From Globisporangium splendens (lineage: Eukaryota > Oomycota > Peronosporomycetes > Pythiales > Pythiaceae), in contig VFIW01000039.1 in assembly GCA_006386115.1 (NCBI GenBank), positions 62,001-126,000 of the forward strand: 64,000 nucleotides of DNA, written 5' to 3'. The notes under the pieces are model-generated. The model searched no databases. It saw nothing but the letters and a program-made list of their open reading frames with translations, and was not told where the DNA came from. This document shows, one piece after another, positions 21,650 through 32,909 of the stretch; position 1 is the stretch's first letter, and every line of letters starts with the position of its first letter. The translations under genes were made by a program, and so were the position numbers.

Positions 21650-23504
21650 ATGGCGGCGGCGATGGAGCACAAGAGCGCGCAGTTCCTAGAGCAGTTCGGC
21701 GCGACGCTGTTCGCGCAATGGCAGCAGACGGAGGAGAAGGAGCGCTTCTGGCTGAACGCGACGTTCCTGCACGACCTGCTGGAGGAGGCGATCGCCAAGC
21801 TGCCCAAGATCCCGCTCAAGAGCCACTTGGCGCGCGAGCTCGCCCACGGCGTCGGCGTGCTCAAGAACCTCCTGGAAAAGCACTACGCCGCATACCAGAA
21901 GAGCAGCGTGGCTAGGCAGCAGAAGCAGAAAAAGCACGCGTATGAGCACGAATTGTTCAGCGAACAGGACGTCGAGCGCGCTTTGGTGACGACCACTGAT
22001 ACGGATAAACGACGTGAGCTGGCGGCCATTCTCGCGCTCGACGAGTACGATGAGATCACAGTGAAAGACACTGTTGCGAGTGTTCAGCAGGTCGAGGAGT
22101 ACGTGCAGCAGCTGCAGCGCATCAGTGCTCGTTGCTATGAATCATCCGCGGAACGATTCCGCAAGTGCGGATTGTACTTGCAACGCATCGCTCAGTGTGC
22201 GGAGCAACTCGTGACGAAATGGAGTGCCGACAGCAATGGCAACTGGGATTGCGCGCCGAGTGCAGCGAACAGCAAAGAATTGCAGCAGCTGCGTGCAGCT
22301 CTGCACGGGATCGTGTCCTCCGATGCAGTTTTGCAGACGTCGAATGGCTCGAGTGGGCTGCTTCCATCCCCATGGACTTCGTTCTACCGTCCATCCGAGA
22401 GCTCGCTGTTCCAGAAAAGCAACTACGAAGCCGAAATTGCCAAGATCTACGGTGTGCTGCTGACGCTGACGGTCTATTTCCCGATCGTTCTCGAAGCCGA
22501 CGACGAGGCGCAAGGCACGAGCGACGAGTCCTCAGATTCTGACGACGATGACAACAAAAAGAATGCCGCGCAACAGACCTCTAGTTCCCGAAAGGCGCTC
22601 GACTTTGTGGAGCAAGCCAAGCAAACCGTGCGCCATGTCGTGTTTGCGGCCAAGAAGCGCAACGATGCGTCATGGCTCATCTCCGTGCTCGCGTTCCTGC
22701 ACAGCCTGCCAAAGCCAAAGACGTACCGCGACGAAGACGACGATGACGAACTTGCATTGGACGCAGGAGACCAGCGCGCGCTGCAAGACTGCCTCAGTGA
22801 CGTCTACTCGCGTGCATTCGCGAATCCAGACGTGTGGGAAAACAACTCACGCGGGGGGCAGGAAGCTGACAAGAATGCCGATTGGTTGTTGTTCGAGGCG
22901 ATCCTCTGCATACGCCATGCTGCGCAGTTTATGCGTGTGGAACGCCGTCAATCGATCCCAGCAGTCACGACGGCGATGGTCAAGTTGGTGAGCGTGCCAT
23001 TGCCACAGAGTTTCTGGAAATGGTCCGAACATGTGAAGAAAACGTACTCGTCGCAGTCGCCTGTCGTGCGCGAGGTGATGAAGAAGCTCACGAAGAGCAA
23101 AACCACCAAGACGGCGAGCACGCTGGTGAGTGCGTCGGAGGTCACGGACGACGAACTGAAGGTCATCGCAGAGGTAAGAGACGAAAAGGCGAAGAAGCAG
23201 AAGATGAGAATGCGCTTGACACTAACTTGCATGTTATTTTGCTTGCCTCTTTATACAGAACTACGACGCGTACTTGCGAGCCAATCCAGACGACAAGTAC
23301 ATCGCTCCAGTTCGCACACAGAGCACCGAAGTCGAAGGCGATGAACCAGAGGCAGCAGCAGCAGCAGTAGAAAGCACCGACTCGCTGTTCTTCGTGGACA
23401 GCGCAGGCGGCAAGAAGCAGGAGAAAAGCGCTGCGAGTGGCAAGCGGAAGCAGTCGAATGGCGGCGCCAAAGGCCGCGCCACGAAGCAGAAGAAGTCCGC
23501 ATAA
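21650..23504 (+). CDS. Unknown helical protein with acidic insert and basic C-terminus
   Basis: Two exons, 21650..23173 and 23259..23504, joined at phase 0 by an 85-nt intron; 589 aa. The ATG at 21650 is chosen because the upstream frame loses coding character. I recognise no domain. The sequence is mostly alpha-helical, with an acidic stretch (SSDSDDDDN, about 290) and a Lys-rich C-terminus (KKQEKSAASGKRKQ, GRATKQKKSA) like nucleolar or RNA-binding proteins. The bases around the intron (CAGAG|GTAAGA, TTATACAG|AAC) are canonical. It is followed 270 nt later, in the same direction, by another short basic protein. Confidence 0.75.
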
Positions 23505-23774
23505 GCAGCAGCAGGGTAACAGCGAGATGCAAGCAGCAATGGCGCCTCTCGTCTTCTCATTTATCTGATCCTATTCGCACGCATCCAGCATCAACTCCAA
23601 TAGACTTTATTTTCCATTTAGCCCATCAAAGTCGTGTGTGTTTTCCTCTGATTCTGAGTCGAAGAGCTCATCGCCGCAACCAGCAGTTTAGTGCGGTCTC
23701 AGACTCAGCATTCTGAGTCCATCTTGCTCTCTTTCTTTTTGGCTGGAAGCGCAGCATATTCCCACCGAGTGACG

Positions 23775-24322
23775 ATGGCGCAGGGCAAAGGGTACCTGAA
23801 GAAGTCGACCAAGAACGTCAAGAACGCGAGCGCCAAGCCCGCGAAGAAGGTCAAGGCGTACGGCCACAAGTTCTCGGCCGCCAAGTTCACCAAGAAAGGA
23901 AGTGCGTATTGTCGCCATCTGCGCTTTCCTGTCTGTCTGTCTGAAACGCGTGAAAATGCGACTGTAAATGTGGTCCTAATGCTAGTTTGTCGCATGTGCC
24001 TGTAGACCCGACGACCGAGGTGCGCCGCAATGAGGGCGGCTTCAAGCACCACGGCGACAAGTCCGTGACGGGCTTCATCAACCGCAACATCGAGGAGACG
24101 ATGGCGAGCCGCGTGCTGCAGGCCGGCACGGCGTTCGCGCTCGCCGACATCAAGGCCGCGGGCAAGGAGCGGCTCAAGGAGATCAACCAGGCCGCGCGCA
24201 CCAAGAAGCGCAGCCGCGTCGAGCAGAAGCTCAAGGCGCTCGAAAAGTCTATCAAGGAGCAGGACGAAGGCGTGTCGCGCAAGAAGCGCCCGACCGCTGC
24301 GGCTGTCGTCAAACACGACTGA
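23775..24322 (+). CDS. Small Lys-rich protein, possibly UPF0390-like
   Basis: Two exons, 23775..23901 and 24006..24322, phase 1 junction, 104-nt intron; 147 aa. It starts MAQGKGYLKK and is rich in Lys, Ala and Arg throughout (AKPAKKVKAYGHK, RTKKRSRVEQKLK, RKKRPTAAAVVK). A central conserved-looking helix (INRNIEETMASRVLQAG) follows a Gly/His segment. The MAQG start and basic helical layout recall the UPF0390 family of small nucleolar-type proteins, but this is a weak resemblance. No signal peptide. A nuclear or ribosome-associated role is inferred from charge only. Confidence 0.75.
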
Positions 24323-24396
24323 GCTGTCTCTAGTCCACGAAGTTGAGTTTTGCTATTCTTTATATAACTATTCCTCCATTGACTTTTGCGTTTTGA

Positions 24397-27300
24397 CTAT
24401 TGTGGTGTTGACGCGGGACGCTGTGGGGGCTTTGTGTACGAGACAAAGTCGGGAAACACGTGCAGCAGCACGTCGTCGGCGATGCTGAACAGCAAATTCT
24501 TGACAAACACCTCGTGCTGCAGAAACTCGTGGAGCTTGAGCGCCGCGTTCTCGCAGGACGTCTCGCCGAAGAGCGACACGGCCGTCGACGGGAAGCTCGC
24601 GAGAATCGCTTCCAGCACGTCCTTGCGCAGCGTCTGGAGCTCCAAAGTGCTCAGCGTCGCTGGTGGTGATGGCACTGGAGGCGCATTGGCATCGGGAAAC
24701 ATATACTCCCTGAAGTCGACGATCATCGACGCGAGGCGCTTCGGGTCCGTGAACGACAGGTACTGCTTCTCGAACTTGCGGAAGTGGCTCGCGCTCAGAA
24801 ACGCCTTGATGAACGACCGACTCATGGCAAACAGCTGCCGCCGCACCATGCCGATGCCGTCGAACTCAAACAGCTCACCCACGACCGCAAACAGACTCAC
24901 CTCGAGCTTCTGCAGGATGCGCATCTTGGTCTCCTTGGTGTTCGTCTCTGGCGCGACCCAGCGTCCTTTGCGCCACTTGCCATTCTCCATGAGCAATGCT
25001 CCAGCGCCGTTGATCGACGCCAGAGGCGTACTGACGATCCCAGAAAGCATCGACATGCCTCCGCGCGGCGAGCGCAGGTGTTCGTTGCCAATGCTGTCTG
25101 CTGCTGCCTTTGGCGATGCTGGGAAGCGACTGGCGTCAGAACCACTACGCGTCGCCACCGCCGCGTTGCTCAGCGCGAGGAACTTTTGCACAGCGGGGCT
25201 TTGGCAGAGCGTGTCGCACGCCAGCACGCTCTGCAAAAACTCCTCGAGCACGTACAACCGCTTGTCGTAGGAGAGCGCCGCGACGGGGAGGTCCTTGAGT
25301 CGCGGCGCCACGGCCATGAGCTCCAGGTAGTCCACGCCCTTCCAGTGGTTCGCGTTGCTGCCGATGCCGTGCTTCTTCTCCTGCTGCTTCATCTTCTCGC
25401 ACAAACTCTTCTCGAGTGCCTCAAAGTCCTGGAAGCTCTTGACGACGCTCCACGCGCACGACGCGTCGTTGTTCACAAACACCGTGATCTCAAACTTGGA
25501 CGGTGGCGTCTTGGTGCCATTGCTACTGCTGGACTCGGTATCATTCGTGGTGTTGCCCATGCCATTGCCACTGGGCGACACCAACGCAGCCATGGTCAAC
25601 GCATCACTGCTGTTGCTGTTGTTGTCTCGTTCCCGGATAAAGTACTTGCTCACATGCGCGTCGATCTGCAGTTTGTATTTGGCCACGAGCCGGTCGTAGC
25701 ACGTGCCACACACCTGCGCCTTTTTGGTCGTCTCGAGCGGTGGCGGGAACACCAAAAACGCGAAAAAGCTGTGGCAACTCGGACACACGCGCTGCTGGCA
25801 GCTTGGACACGTCCGTCCGCTGCTGCTGCTTGTGATATTGGTACTATTACCATTGCTTGGGCTACCAGAAGCCAATTCTGGGAACGGCGAGAGACACCGA
25901 AAGCACATGTTCTCATCATCATCGTCATCGTCCCACTCGCCTCCAAAGCTCGTGCGTGTGCCTGCCGAGGACGTGACGCTGTGCTTGCGCGACTCGCTGC
26001 CCGTGGTCGTCGAGCGCATCAACGCGACCGCACTCTTCATCCCGTCCTTGTCAGACGACGTGTTGGCGCGCCGCAGCAATGGGATCGAGCCACGCTTCAT
26101 CTTCTTCTTGCCTCCTGCTGTCGGAGATGATGCCCCCGAGGCTGGTTTCTTCGACGACGGCGAGAACGACACACCCTTGTCGCCCGACGCCAACGGACTG
26201 TGCACGGGGCTTAGCGGCGTTGTCGCCGACGGTGCCATGAACTCGGCATTCGTAATCGGACTCGCGAGATTCGACTTGTCGAAACTGAACGACCGGCGCT
26301 TGACAAACTTCTTGGTCACTGGACTCGCGCTCGTGATGTTCGAGAAATCCTCAGCTTTCGCTTTCATCGCGCGCTTGGACGAGTCGAACAGGTGCTTGAG
26401 GTTGCGGACACCCTTGCCTGTTGCCGTGGCGCCGATTGACACAACACTCGGCGACGGCACTGGAAGCGACGCGACGCCAAACAACGTAGGCGGCGACGAC
26501 GGCGACACGCTGGGCACGCGCGGGCGGCTGCTGGGTGACGACGGCGATGCACTGAACGCGACAAGAGACGACAGCAAAGGCGGCAACTGGCGCCGTCGTC
26601 GGATCCATTTGCGTCGACGCACCGAGTCGAATTTCTTCTCCTTGTCGTGGAACCTGTCTTCAAACGTCTTAGCGTACGTCCACCCGCCATCAGAGGACTC
26701 GGTGATAGGGGTCTCTAAGGTCCAGTCGCCTTCCCATACCCACTCGGATGACGGGAGCTCCTGCCAGCGCTTGTCTTGGGCTTTCGTCCACCCGTGGATC
26801 GGAACGTACCGCTCCACTTCCCACACGCTCTCCATTACACACACTGGGGTACTCCGACTGCTGTTGCCACTATTGCTGCGGGTTCGTGACAGTCGACGAG
26901 TCGGTTGCGTGGCGGCGACGCCAAACGCTTCGTCCATGTCGCTTTTCCGTCCAAGCAGCAGCGGAATCTCGAGCGCGAGCGTCAGCTTGTGAAGCTGAGA
27001 GAGACTTTGCAGCACGCTGGCCATGAGCTTTGTATTGCAGAGCACGGCGCCGTCGTAGTCGTAAAACCGCTGCGTCACGCGCTTGTCCTTCACGTGCAGC
27101 GCCGTCATGTAGTCGTAGAGCATGCCTTTTTCGAGCGCCACCAGCAACCACTGCACACCACGCGTCGAGTACAGCGACTCGTTCTCCGAGACGCATGCGG
27201 GACACTTGTTGGCCACAAATCGCCAGTGCGCGTTCAGCAGTGGCGCCTCAATGCGATCCTGAGCCAGGTACTCCCAGTAAAACTGCTGATCGTGGCTATT

Positions 27301-29616
27301 AATCGTCACAGGCGACGCAAATGGTGGTGTGGCTCCGCCGACCTCGTTAATCTCATGGGGGTTGCGTTCGTCAAAGCGACCGACGTACCCGAGCATGAAC
27401 AGATCCTCCATGGCCGACACAAGCTCAAACAGTTCGCGCGAGCGACTCGAGTTGCGCATCTCTGGTCGCTCATGGTACATTCTCACGTACGTTGCGATCG
27501 CTTTTTCCAAACGCTCCACAACGCGCTCTTGCAGGATCAGCGCTGGCGCAACTTCATCTTCTTCGTCCTCGTCTCCACCATTCTCCTCTTCGATATCGTC
27601 ATTGTCCTCGTCGCAGTCGTCGTCATCTCGTTCCCGAGCGGCGTCATCCCCTTCGATCGCGTCGTCGGTCTCCAGCGCTCTTTGTGTGGGCGACGGTGGG
27701 TCCGACGAATCGTCCTCGCCGCCCAGAAAGAAGTCGTCGTCCGTGAGCGGTGGCGGCGTCAAGATGTCGTCCAGAGACGACGTCGGCGATGTTGGACTCA
27801 TCATCGGATTGTGGTCCTGGGGGCGGCGCTGCAGTGCCTTCTGCAGCAGCATACCCGGCTTCTTCATCATGCGTGCAGCCGCCTGCGTCGACGAGAAGCC
27901 ATTGCCATTGGTGCCAGAGTTTGGCGTGTCTGGGTCGTTTGGATGGCCGCTGAGCGTGCGAAACCTGCGCTTCACTTTGCCAATGGATGAGTTGAAACTC
28001 GAGTTCAGATTCGCCTTCATGTTCTTGAGGTCGTCCATGTGACCCGTCGATGACGACCGCGGGCCATTGAACGACGAGCCAGGCATGAAGTTGCGCGACG
28101 TCTTCGTCAACCGCGACGTCGTCTGTTTGGCGAGACTGAGGCGGTCGTCCAGCGAAAAGAGCGACGCAAACGGCTGCTTTCCATGGTGACTTCGCCTATT
28201 GTCGTGGTTCCCAGCCGCTGTTGCGCCTTGCGGCGCCGAGGGCTCCCCATCAAGCGCGTATCCGTCGTCATTCCAGTCGTCAAAGCTGCCAGAGTCATCG
28301 GTCTGAACGCCTGCCGCAGCGGAAGCAGCCGAACTGACCGCGTCGACGACGGCCTGGAACGCGGCTTCCGCTTGCTCCGTGCTGCGCTTCGTAGCCTTGT
28401 ACAGAAAGCTCTTGGTGAGCCGCAGCTTGTTGAGCGTCATCGACGGCATGAGACTGACACTACCACCGCTTAGATGACCACCACCAAAAGTGCTGGCACC
28501 CGTGGGGGAGAGCGGTCCGAGTCCATCTTTATCAACCAGCAGCGCCTGGAGACACGACAGCACGAGCTCGTTCGCGTACCGCGGGTGCGCATACTCTGCC
28601 AGCGGCTTGAGGATCTTGAACGCCGTGGCCTCGCGCAGCAGGTTCATCACGAGCGACACAAACACGTTCGAGTCGTACTGCTGCGCCAATTGTGGCTTGA
28701 GCTGTCCGAGCAACTGGCACGCGACGTGACGCAAGTACATGGCCTCGGGGGAATCCTGGCCGCTTGGTTTCCGTCCAGCGCCTGGCAACGGCGACGTCGT
28801 ATTCGGTCGTGGACTCGAAGGAGAACTGCTGTTTGTACCGCTATTCGTAGACGCAGCGGCGACACATCCAGGGTGCAGGAACGGCGATTTCTGCGCAAAC
28901 GCCGCGACGTACTCCTGTCGTTTCTGCAGATTCCGGTCGTCGTCGTCGGGCTCAAACGCCTCGGGAAACTCGTCTTCGAGTTGCGCGTACGCCTCGCGGA
29001 ACCAGCCCAAGTGCATGCGCAGCAGCTCGAGGCTCTTGGCGGTCATGGTGAGCGCCTGCGACGAGTCGATCTCCAGCACCCGCGACGACACAGCGCCGAG
29101 CAGATCCGCTAATAAAAACTTGACGTCGCTCGGGAAATCGTCGTTGTGCGGCGAAATCGGCTGGAACCAGTAGCTGACGTAGTCGCGCACAGCGCAGTGC
29201 ACAAACAGTGCGAGCTCGTCGCAAATCTCCTGCGGCAGGTTCCAGACCATGCGCAGATGCGCGCCAATCGGCAGCCGCTTGACGGCTTTGAGCGCAGAGC
29301 CCCCCATTCCATGATCGACGCTGCGACGCCGACTGCTGCCTTGTCCACTGCTGGCGCCGCTGCTCGCGCGGTGGCGATAGCGCTCGTAGAACTGGTACTT
29401 GAGCCACGCCTGGTCGTGCAGCTCCTGCTCCTTCTGCAGCTGGTACGTCCGCAGCACCCACCAGAAGCTGCCACTGCCAACGAGCACGACCGCGAGCTGC
29501 AGCACGCGCACGAGCACCCAGTACACTCCCCGCAGCACAAGCAGCACGCGCGCATGCTGATGCAGCGCCAGCAGCAGCACGAACGCCGTCAGCGCCCTTC
29601 GAATCAGCAACGACAT
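24397..29616 (-). CDS. Multidomain sorting-nexin-like membrane tether: TM-PXA-RUN-DysF-FYVE-like-PX-nexin C
   Basis: Intronless, 1739 aa, ATG at 29616. Two hydrophobic helices at about 8-60 anchor the N-terminus. A PXA domain follows (about 115-360: ICDELALFVHCAVRDYVSYW). After a Ser-rich and acidic linker (DDDDCDEDNDD near 670) comes a RUN-like region (about 700-885: GVQWLLVALEKGMLYDYM, RFYDYDGAVL). DysF-type repeats lie at about 927-1002 (WVWEGDWTLE, GGWTYAKTFEDRFHDKEKK, RRRKWIRRRR). Four CxxC pairs (CFRC, CPSC, CPSC, CGTC; about 1237-1305) make a FYVE-related zinc finger without the RRHHCR signature. A PX domain (about 1372-1480) and a nexin C domain (about 1560-1720) end the protein. PXA-PX-nexin C is the SNX13/14/19/25 core, acting at endosome, ER or lipid-droplet contacts by binding phosphoinositides; RUN and DysF are extra and unusual here. 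Confidence 0.88.
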   Translation of the reverse strand: MSLLIRRALTAFVLLLALHQHARVLLVLRGVYWVLVRVLQLAVVLVGSGSFWWVLRTYQLQKEQELHDQAWLKYQFYERYRHRASSGASSGQGSSRRRSVDHGMGGSALKAVKRLPIGAHLRMVWNLPQEICDELALFVHCAVRDYVSYWFQPISPHNDDFPSDVKFLLADLLGAVSSRVLEIDSSQALTMTAKSLELLRMHLGWFREAYAQLEDEFPEAFEPDDDDRNLQKRQEYVAAFAQKSPFLHPGCVAAASTNSGTNSSSPSSPRPNTTSPLPGAGRKPSGQDSPEAMYLRHVACQLLGQLKPQLAQQYDSNVFVSLVMNLLREATAFKILKPLAEYAHPRYANELVLSCLQALLVDKDGLGPLSPTGASTFGGGHLSGGSVSLMPSMTLNKLRLTKSFLYKATKRSTEQAEAAFQAVVDAVSSAASAAAGVQTDDSGSFDDWNDDGYALDGEPSAPQGATAAGNHDNRRSHHGKQPFASLFSLDDRLSLAKQTTSRLTKTSRNFMPGSSFNGPRSSSTGHMDDLKNMKANLNSSFNSSIGKVKRRFRTLSGHPNDPDTPNSGTNGNGFSSTQAAARMMKKPGMLLQKALQRRPQDHNPMMSPTSPTSSLDDILTPPPLTDDDFFLGGEDDSSDPPSPTQRALETDDAIEGDDAARERDDDDCDEDNDDIEEENGGDEDEEDEVAPALILQERVVERLEKAIATYVRMYHERPEMRNSSRSRELFELVSAMEDLFMLGYVGRFDERNPHEINEVGGATPPFASPVTINSHDQQFYWEYLAQDRIEAPLLNAHWRFVANKCPACVSENESLYSTRGVQWLLVALEKGMLYDYMTALHVKDKRVTQRFYDYDGAVLCNTKLMASVLQSLSQLHKLTLALEIPLLLGRKSDMDEAFGVAATQPTRRLSRTRSNSGNSSRSTPVCVMESVWEVERYVPIHGWTKAQDKRWQELPSSEWVWEGDWTLETPITESSDGGWTYAKTFEDRFHDKEKKFDSVRRRKWIRRRRQLPPLLSSLVAFSASPSSPSSRPRVPSVSPSSPPTLFGVASLPVPSPSVVSIGATATGKGVRNLKHLFDSSKRAMKAKAEDFSNITSASPVTKKFVKRRSFSFDKSNLASPITNAEFMAPSATTPLSPVHSPLASGDKGVSFSPSSKKPASGASSPTAGGKKKMKRGSIPLLRRANTSSDKDGMKSAVALMRSTTTGSESRKHSVTSSAGTRTSFGGEWDDDDDDENMCFRCLSPFPELASGSPSNGNSTNITSSSSGRTCPSCQQRVCPSCHSFFAFLVFPPPLETTKKAQVCGTCYDRLVAKYKLQIDAHVSKYFIRERDNNSNSSDALTMAALVSPSGNGMGNTTNDTESSSSNGTKTPPSKFEITVFVNNDASCAWSVVKSFQDFEALEKSLCEKMKQQEKKHGIGSNANHWKGVDYLELMAVAPRLKDLPVAALSYDKRLYVLEEFLQSVLACDTLCQSPAVQKFLALSNAAVATRSGSDASRFPASPKAAADSIGNEHLRSPRGGMSMLSGIVSTPLASINGAGALLMENGKWRKGRWVAPETNTKETKMRILQKLEVSLFAVVGELFEFDGIGMVRRQLFAMSRSFIKAFLSASHFRKFEKQYLSFTDPKRLASMIVDFREYMFPDANAPPVPSPPATLSTLELQTLRKDVLEAILASFPSTAVSLFGETSCENAALKLHEFLQHEVFVKNLLFSIADDVLLHVFPDFVSYTKPPQRPASTPQ

Positions 29617-30170
29617 GCGTTCTATCGCTGTGATGTACTCGCTAATATGCGTCGGATAGTAAAGGGAATACGTCAGTCAGTCAGTCCGTGTTGACCCATA
29701 CAAACGTATACAAAATATCGAAGGGGGGACGGAGACAACAGAAGGAATCTGAGCAGCGAAGCACTGACGCACGCACCTCCGTATTGTATACTGACACTCA
29801 CGCTGAGAGACGATGGATATAGACCCCCGTGGATATTATCCCCCTGAGCGACGCGCTTGAAGGCGCGCAAATCGCGAGTGAGTGCGGCTGAAGGAGCTTC
29901 GTTGGGGCGTTTTGTCTCTTCGTCAGAGCAAAAGCATCCATCACCACGTGCGAGTATGGAGAGGTCTTCAAGCCCCGAATAGTGTGGACCACGCTGCATT
30001 GTGCACTGAAACCCTCTCTAGACCGATCTCCGGTTTGATGGTGGGTAAGCAAATGTAAATTACGGAGCATCCGTAAGTTACGTTCTCGAGATAGATAACT
30101 TACATGACTGAAGACGCCTCTGTGAATTTTAGTGGCAGACAACGGCCGCATCAGCAGCAGAAGCAGCATC
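29617..30170. other. Divergent promoter region
   Basis: About 550 nt between the sorting-nexin-like gene (minus) and uL3m (plus). Contains the ATAGTGTGGACCACG word at 29979-29993, the same as the arm of the inverted repeat at 20589. No gene seen. Confidence 0.5.
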
Positions 30171-31158
30171 ATGAGCTTGTGGCGAGGATCGAGCGCGCTG
30201 CTGCGTACGACGAGCAGCAAGGTGTGGGCGTCGGCGGCGCCGCGCGCGACCTTCTCCACGACCGCGAGTGCGCAGACCAGCGCCAATGCGGCGGTGAACG
30301 CGATCTCGCTCGACAAGAAGGAGTGGTCGGCGGACAAGAAGCGCACGGGACTGCTCGCCGTCAAGATCGGTTGCCTCCCGGTGTGGGACCACTACGGCTA
30401 CCGCCACAACTGCACGGTGCTGCAGGTGGAGGAGTGTCAGGTGACGCAGGTGAAGACCGCCGACCGCCACGGCTTCAACGCCATCCAGCTCGGCGTGGGG
30501 CTCCGCAAGAGCCGCAATGTGTCCAAGCCCGTGCTCGGCCACCTGGCCAAGGCCGGCGTGCCGCCAAAGCGCCAATTACAGGAATTTCAGGTCTCGGAAG
30601 ACGCGCTGCTGCCGCTTGGCACGACGCTCTCCGCGCTCCACTTCACGCCGGGCCAGTTCGTCGATGTGTGTGGTACCAGGTACGAATTAGCAGCTTGCGA
30701 TGCGGCTGATTGGCATATTCAAGAAGACTAATTGCTTGTTCTTGCTGTGCAGCAAGGGAAAAGGTTTTCAGGGCGTGATCAAGCGCCACAACTTTGCTGG
30801 CCAGCCTGCATCGCACGGTAACTCCAAGACGGAGCGCCACATGGGATCCACGGGCCAGTGCCAGGACCCTGGCAAGGTGTTCAAGGGAAAGAAGATGCCT
30901 GGCCGCATGGGTGGCGAGCGCGTCACGCGCGACAACCTTTGGGTCGTCAAGGTCGACGTTGAGCGCAACCTGCTCTACATCAAGGGCACGGTCCCCGGCA
31001 ACAACGGCGGCATCGTGCGCGTCACCGATGCGCGCAAGAAGAAGCCCACCGTGGCGCTGCCGTACCCGACGTTCATCGCGAGCGCCAGTGAAGAGCTCCC
31101 GGCCGAGATCATGGCGCCGCACGGCGACACCGATCCATACAACTACGACGAGAAATAG
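30171..31158 (+). CDS. MRPL3: Mitochondrial large-subunit ribosomal protein uL3m
   Basis: Two exons, 30171..30679 and 30753..31158, phase 2 junction through a 73-nt intron; 304 aa. The ATG at 30171 is followed by a mitochondrial presequence ([18 protein letters not shown] .. [10 protein letters not shown]). The body is a bacterial/organellar-type L3: [14 protein letters not shown] at the start of the beta-barrel, then [20 protein letters not shown] across the splice junction, RHMGSTGQC and [10 protein letters not shown], which are the signature loop reaching towards the peptidyl transferase centre. It helps assemble the mitochondrial 39S/54S subunit. The intron falls inside the highly conserved GTSKGKG motif, which confirms the splice sites. 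Confidence 0.95.
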
Positions 31159-32909
31159 AGAGAGCAGCAGCGGTGTCCTACACTTGCACAGAAAGAGAGA
31201 GAGGAGTAGTTTGGACTGCGCATGAGGGAAGGCGACGACGTGCGAAATGCCAAGTTGCGCGTCCATGTTGGGAGCATCTTCCGATAAACAAGAAAAAAAC
31301 AAACAAACATCAAACTCTATTACCACGATGCCATACTGACAACGGCGCAGTTGGGCTAATTGGACATCTACTCTGCTGCCATGAACACACGTTGGTTTCA
31401 ACACGAGTATGTCGCTGGAGAGCGCCATCTTCCCAGTGCAGTCGCGCCAGTGTGGCGTACATGTGTAATTCGTTCAGCTTTCAAGTGCAGAAGCGCAGGG
31501 AGAGTTTATGCCGCTTCCCCCTTTATTGAGGAGTGTCCAGTGTCCGCTGCCATCGCTTCAGGAAATCTGCGGCGCTTTTGTCAACGAGTTGCTCAGAATA
31601 TGATACAGGACAACCAGGTATTTGGACACTGTTTCGATGTCAACAAATGCGCACACCTGCTTTCCCAAGGCACTGGCAACAAACAAATAGACGACAAGCC
31701 GCAAGCTCCTCTACGTGTTCCAACGAGCAACAGTTTAGACCCAATGATGGACGCCGCCGTTTCGCTGCTGGAGATAGAGATGAACTGGCGTTAACAGTAA
31801 GTTTCGCTTTGTCAGGTGGTGCACTCAGATCCTACTGTGTGCAACTGTGCAGCATCCATGTCAACAAACATGGGGTGCGAGCGCCTTTGACAGGGCACTG
31901 GCAACAACAAACCAACACAAGCAGCAAACACCAACGCAAGTTCTACTTGTGTAAACAAGCAGCTCACTAGCACCACTAGCAGACTGAGCTGCTTGGTGCT
32001 CTGGACAAGTGCAAAGGAGCCAAGCCACGCCAATCGGTCATTCTCGCCATTTCGCTGCTGGGGATGGTCATCAACCGCCGCCAGTCATACAACAAGCACC
32101 AGCACGGTCATCGACCATTCGACGAATTTAAAAATGCAGTGGTGAATAAGCTACTGACCATCTCCATTTGCCCCCATGAGCCATCGATTCGGCGCCGCGA
32201 GGACCAGTTCAGGAGGAACACGTGGGTGCACACGGCTTTTACATCTCGCCATTTTGCAAGTTGGTATCCATCTGTGGAAGCTGATTTCGCAAGTATTCAG
32301 TTCAATACCCTCGTCGTCATCCTGTCTATAACGTGTATTATTCCTATCAAGCACCATTTACCAATACATAAAACCTGCTTGAATTGAGATCTACCTTTAA
32401 TAAATCAAATACGCATTACAAAGGGGCCTTCCACCCTGCACTGCATCTCTTCGTCCACCTTTTTGCCGAAAGAGTATCCTGCCAGCCGCTGTGTTGACCA
32501 ACACGCGGTGGATACACATTTAATAGACGGAGTCACTCTCATTCTACCAGCTGCCGTTCGACTTGGGCGTTCTACCAAGCGCTCTGCCACCAAAACCCCA
32601 CAGAAACCCAGGTTTGGGTAGTTTGTGTGTGTAAAAGGCGGGGGCACCGCTGGCGTCTGTCCTCCGCTGTCTCTGTTGCTGCCGCGTAGAGGACGTCGGC
32701 GTCTTCTACGCTCTCTCCCTTCCTTCCTCCCCATTTCCACGGAGCGATGCGTAGGTCTTCGTTGTGCTTCATTCGTCGTTTTGCGTTGCCCTGTCACCAG
32801 CAACTCCTGCAGCATCGTGTGTGTCTCTCTATCTGTTCCTCTGTCCGTCCAGTCCATAAAGCGCAGTCCATTCCCCGTGTCATTCATTCTACCTGAACAT
32901 ACCTGAAAG
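31159..32909. other. Intergenic
   Basis: No supportable gene in about 1.75 kb. Two loosely similar blocks (about 31660-31800 and 31880-32080) share GGCACTGGCAACAA and TTTCGCTGCTGG strings, suggesting an old local duplication. The end is pyrimidine-rich promoter sequence with TCATTCATTC near 32880 upstream of the protease. Confidence 0.45.

Noticed and set aside
24784..26992. Long plus-strand ORFs (448 and 429 aa) across the sorting-nexin-like gene
   Set aside because: Antisense shadows of a GC-rich coding exon; the minus strand carries recognisable PX, DysF and zinc motifs.
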